64,000 bases of DNA, taken from NCBI RefSeq assembly GCF_008801935.1, contig NZ_VZOT01000001.1, positions 248,001 through 312,000 of the forward strand. The letters run 5' to 3'. The translations under genes were made by a program, and so were the position numbers. Shown piece by piece: positions 62,208-64,000 of the stretch. This stretch comes from Comamonas kerstersii. Its GTDB lineage: Bacteria > Pseudomonadota > Gammaproteobacteria > Burkholderiales > Burkholderiaceae_C. How positions within the stretch are numbered: the first letter of the stretch is position 1; the number at the start of each line of letters is the position of its first letter. The notes under the pieces were generated by a model. It made no database searches and had not been told where the DNA came from. It worked only from the letters and a program-made list of their open reading frames with translations.

Positions 62208-64000
62208 TCAGAAGCTTTCCCAGTCATCATCGGCAGCGGCCTTGGTGGAAGTTGCAGGTTTGGCTGCTGCGGGTGCGGCCAGGCTGGCTGCAGGCCTTGC
62301 CTTGGCTGGTGTGGAAGCCGCCGACGCCACAGGTGAAGCAGCGACAGGCTTGCGCACTGGCTCAACCTTGTCCTTGGCAGGTTGAGGTGCAGGCACGGCC
62401 GCAGGCGCGCTGCGCACGGCATTCACGGCCGCAGCTGCTGGGCTCACCGGATGCTGGTAGGACATGGACAGTCCGCCCGCATTCCCTACATTGAACACCG
62501 CCACCACCTGCGCCAGGCGCTGGGCCTGCTCATTCATGGCCGTGGCAGCTGCCGAAGACTCTTCCACCAGCGCGGCGTTTTGCTGGGTCATCTGGTCCAG
62601 ATTGCTCACCGCCTGATTGACCTGGGCAAAGCCATCGTGCTGCTCATGCACCGCAGCGCTGATCTCACCAATCAGATCGGTCACGCGGCGCACGCTCTCG
62701 ACGATTTCCTGCATGCTCTTGCCCGCTTCTGCGACCTGGGACGAGCCTGCATCCACATTGGCCACGCTGGCCGTAATCAGGGACTTGATTTCCTTGGCCG
62801 CCTCGGCACTGCGCTGCGCCAGCGCCCGCACCTCACCGGCCACCACGGCAAAGCCACGCCCCTGCTCGCCCGCACGTGCGGCTTCCACCGCGGCGTTCAG
62901 CGCCAGGATGTTGGTCTGGAAGGCAATGCCATCGATCACGCTGATGATGTCGGCAATCTTGTGGCTGCTGCTGGTGATCTGCTGCATGCTGCTCACCACC
63001 TGCTGCACCACGCTGCCGCCGCGCTCCGCAGCCTGCACTGCTGTGCTGGCCAGCTGGTTGGCCTGGCGTGCCGTATCGGCAGACTGCGAGGCGCTCGCCG
63101 TCAGCTCTTCAATGCTGGATGCGGTTTCTTCCAGGTTGGCTGCGGTCTGCTCCGTGCGGCTGGACAGATCCTGATTACCCGTAGCAATCTGCGATGCTGC
63201 TGAGGAGACAGAGTCCACACCGTTGCGCACTTCCAGCACCACGCTGCGCAGGCGCTGGGTCATGGCGCTCAGGCTTTGCAGCAGTTTGCCCAGCTCATCC
63301 CTGCGGTCAGACTGCAGGCTGGCCGTCAGATCACCTGCAGCAATGGTCTCGGCCAGCTGCACGGCTTCGTCCAGCGGACGGGTGATCTGGCGAATCACAT
63401 AGAGGGACAGCAACACAGCCAGCACTGCCACCAGCAGCAGTGCGGCGCCGCCCACCAGCAAGGCGGAATTGCGCTTTTGCAGGCCCTGCTCAATCATGCG
63501 GTCACGCATGCGCTCCTGCAGGCGCACCAGATCGGTCTGCGCCTGGTTATAGGCCGCGACGGCAGGCATCATCTGCTGGTCGAGCAGTTCACGGGCCTGC
63601 TCGTAGCGATAGGCATTGCGCGCCTGCGCAATCTGCCCGTTCAGCTCCAGCACCTTGGCGCGCGCCTGTGCAATCTTGGCCAGTTGCTGCTGGCCTTCAG
63701 GGCTGGTCAGCGCCTGCTCCAGCTGTTTCTGGATGGCCGATGCCCCCTCTACGCCCTCACGGGTTTTGTTCTGGGCATAAGCGCTCAGGCTGCTCTCGGT
63801 GGTCATGGCGCCCATCACCACGTGAGCCACTGCATGGTCAGTAATGCCGCGCCACTGCTCGGCCAGCCGGATGCGCTGCTCATAGTCCTGCAGTTCAGCG
63901 CGCAAGTGCGTCTCTACCCCATTGATGTAGCGCAGCATGGCCCCCCCTGCGCACACGGCCAGCACCAGCACCCCCAGCATCAGCCCCCATATCTTTGTAG
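62208..64000 (-). CDS. Methyl-accepting chemotaxis protein, 5' end beyond the window
   Basis: A chemoreceptor of just over 590 residues; only its first few codons are missing, since the frame is open to the window end (reading [10 protein letters not shown]). A first membrane helix, a periplasmic four-helix-bundle-type sensor (about 170 residues), a second helix ([23 protein letters not shown]) and a HAMP domain follow. The signalling hairpin tip reads [37 protein letters not shown]. The C-terminal linker is rich in Ala, Pro and Lys and ends D-D-D-W-E-S-F, the pentapeptide-type tether for CheR and CheB. The ligand cannot be told from the sequence. Confidence 0.95.
   Translation of the reverse strand, partial: TKIWGLMLGVLVLAVCAGGAMLRYINGVETHLRAELQDYEQRIRLAEQWRGITDHAVAHVVMGAMTTESSLSAYAQNKTREGVEGASAIQKQLEQALTSPEGQQQLAKIAQARAKVLELNGQIAQARNAYRYEQARELLDQQMMPAVAAYNQAQTDLVRLQERMRDRMIEQGLQKRNSALLVGGAALLLVAVLAVLLSLYVIRQITRPLDEAVQLAETIAAGDLTASLQSDRRDELGKLLQSLSAMTQRLRSVVLEVRNGVDSVSSAASQIATGNQDLSSRTEQTAANLEETASSIEELTASASQSADTARQANQLASTAVQAAERGGSVVQQVVSSMQQITSSSHKIADIISVIDGIAFQTNILALNAAVEAARAGEQGRGFAVVAGEVRALAQRSAEAAKEIKSLITASVANVDAGSSQVAEAGKSMQEIVESVRRVTDLIGEISAAVHEQHDGFAQVNQAVSNLDQMTQQNAALVEESSAAATAMNEQAQRLAQVVAVFNVGNAGGLSMSYQHPVSPAAAAVNAVRSAPAAVPAPQPAKDKVEPVRKPVAASPVASAASTPAKARPAASLAAPAAAKPATSTKAAADDDWESF

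Overview
The window is about 61-62% GC, densely coded on both strands, and looks like a chromosomal segment of a betaproteobacterium of the Comamonadaceae, most likely Comamonas-like. The evidence is the gene content (DUF1841, DUF1653, DUF3422, TamA/TamB, tctBA, YceH and the ribF-ileS-lspA order) and protein wording typical of that family. The genus is an inference; no rRNA is present.

Layout. 1-9.4 kb: the tail of a DUF1841 gene, a MoxR-type AAA ATPase and its von Willebrand-A partner separated by a small membrane protein and a GNAT acetyltransferase, then tamA-tamB for outer-membrane protein assembly. 9.5-21.7 kb: a tRNA-Arg(CCU) gene, then a complete type I-F CRISPR-Cas locus, all on the minus strand: cas1, cas2-3, csy1, csy2, csy3, cas6f, a leader, and an array of 53 repeats and 52 spacers whose oldest end abuts the tRNA side. 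Two spacers each occur twice. 22-34 kb: a small heat-shock protein with a sigma-32-like promoter, an M48 lipoprotein protease, small lipoproteins, a gamma-glutamylcyclotransferase, a DUF697 membrane protein, a SRAP-family protein that has lost its catalytic residues, an RsmB-type methyltransferase, purN/yceH, a two-subunit acyl-CoA dehydrogenase, a bestrophin channel and an HNH protein.

34-50 kb: ribF-ileS-lspA, a Na/Pi cotransporter, the gadB-gadC acid-resistance pair, a NUDIX hydrolase with a quinone oxidoreductase, two EamA exporters, an SDR-fold protein with an atypical active site, and DUF3422. 50.4-50.8 kb is a relic zone: the last six codons and terminator of a chemoreceptor gene, then remnants of insertion sequences. 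50.8-64 kb: tctBA, a GspE-family ATPase, a spermidine-synthase-like protein, a DNA-deoxyinosine glycosylase, TatD, lolC/E-lolD, a conserved hypothetical with recJ, and a chemoreceptor that runs off the end.

The most unusual non-coding feature is a family of imperfect palindromes found six times (2.2, 23.7, 27.6, 38.5, 57.3 and 62.1 kb). Each copy is exactly 76 bp between its outer AGCT/AGCT-like ends. The outer arms are shared, and the inner arms differ in sequence between copies but stay self-complementary. Solo arms of the same element appear between genes and possibly inside csy3 and cas2-3. I do not recognise it as a named element.
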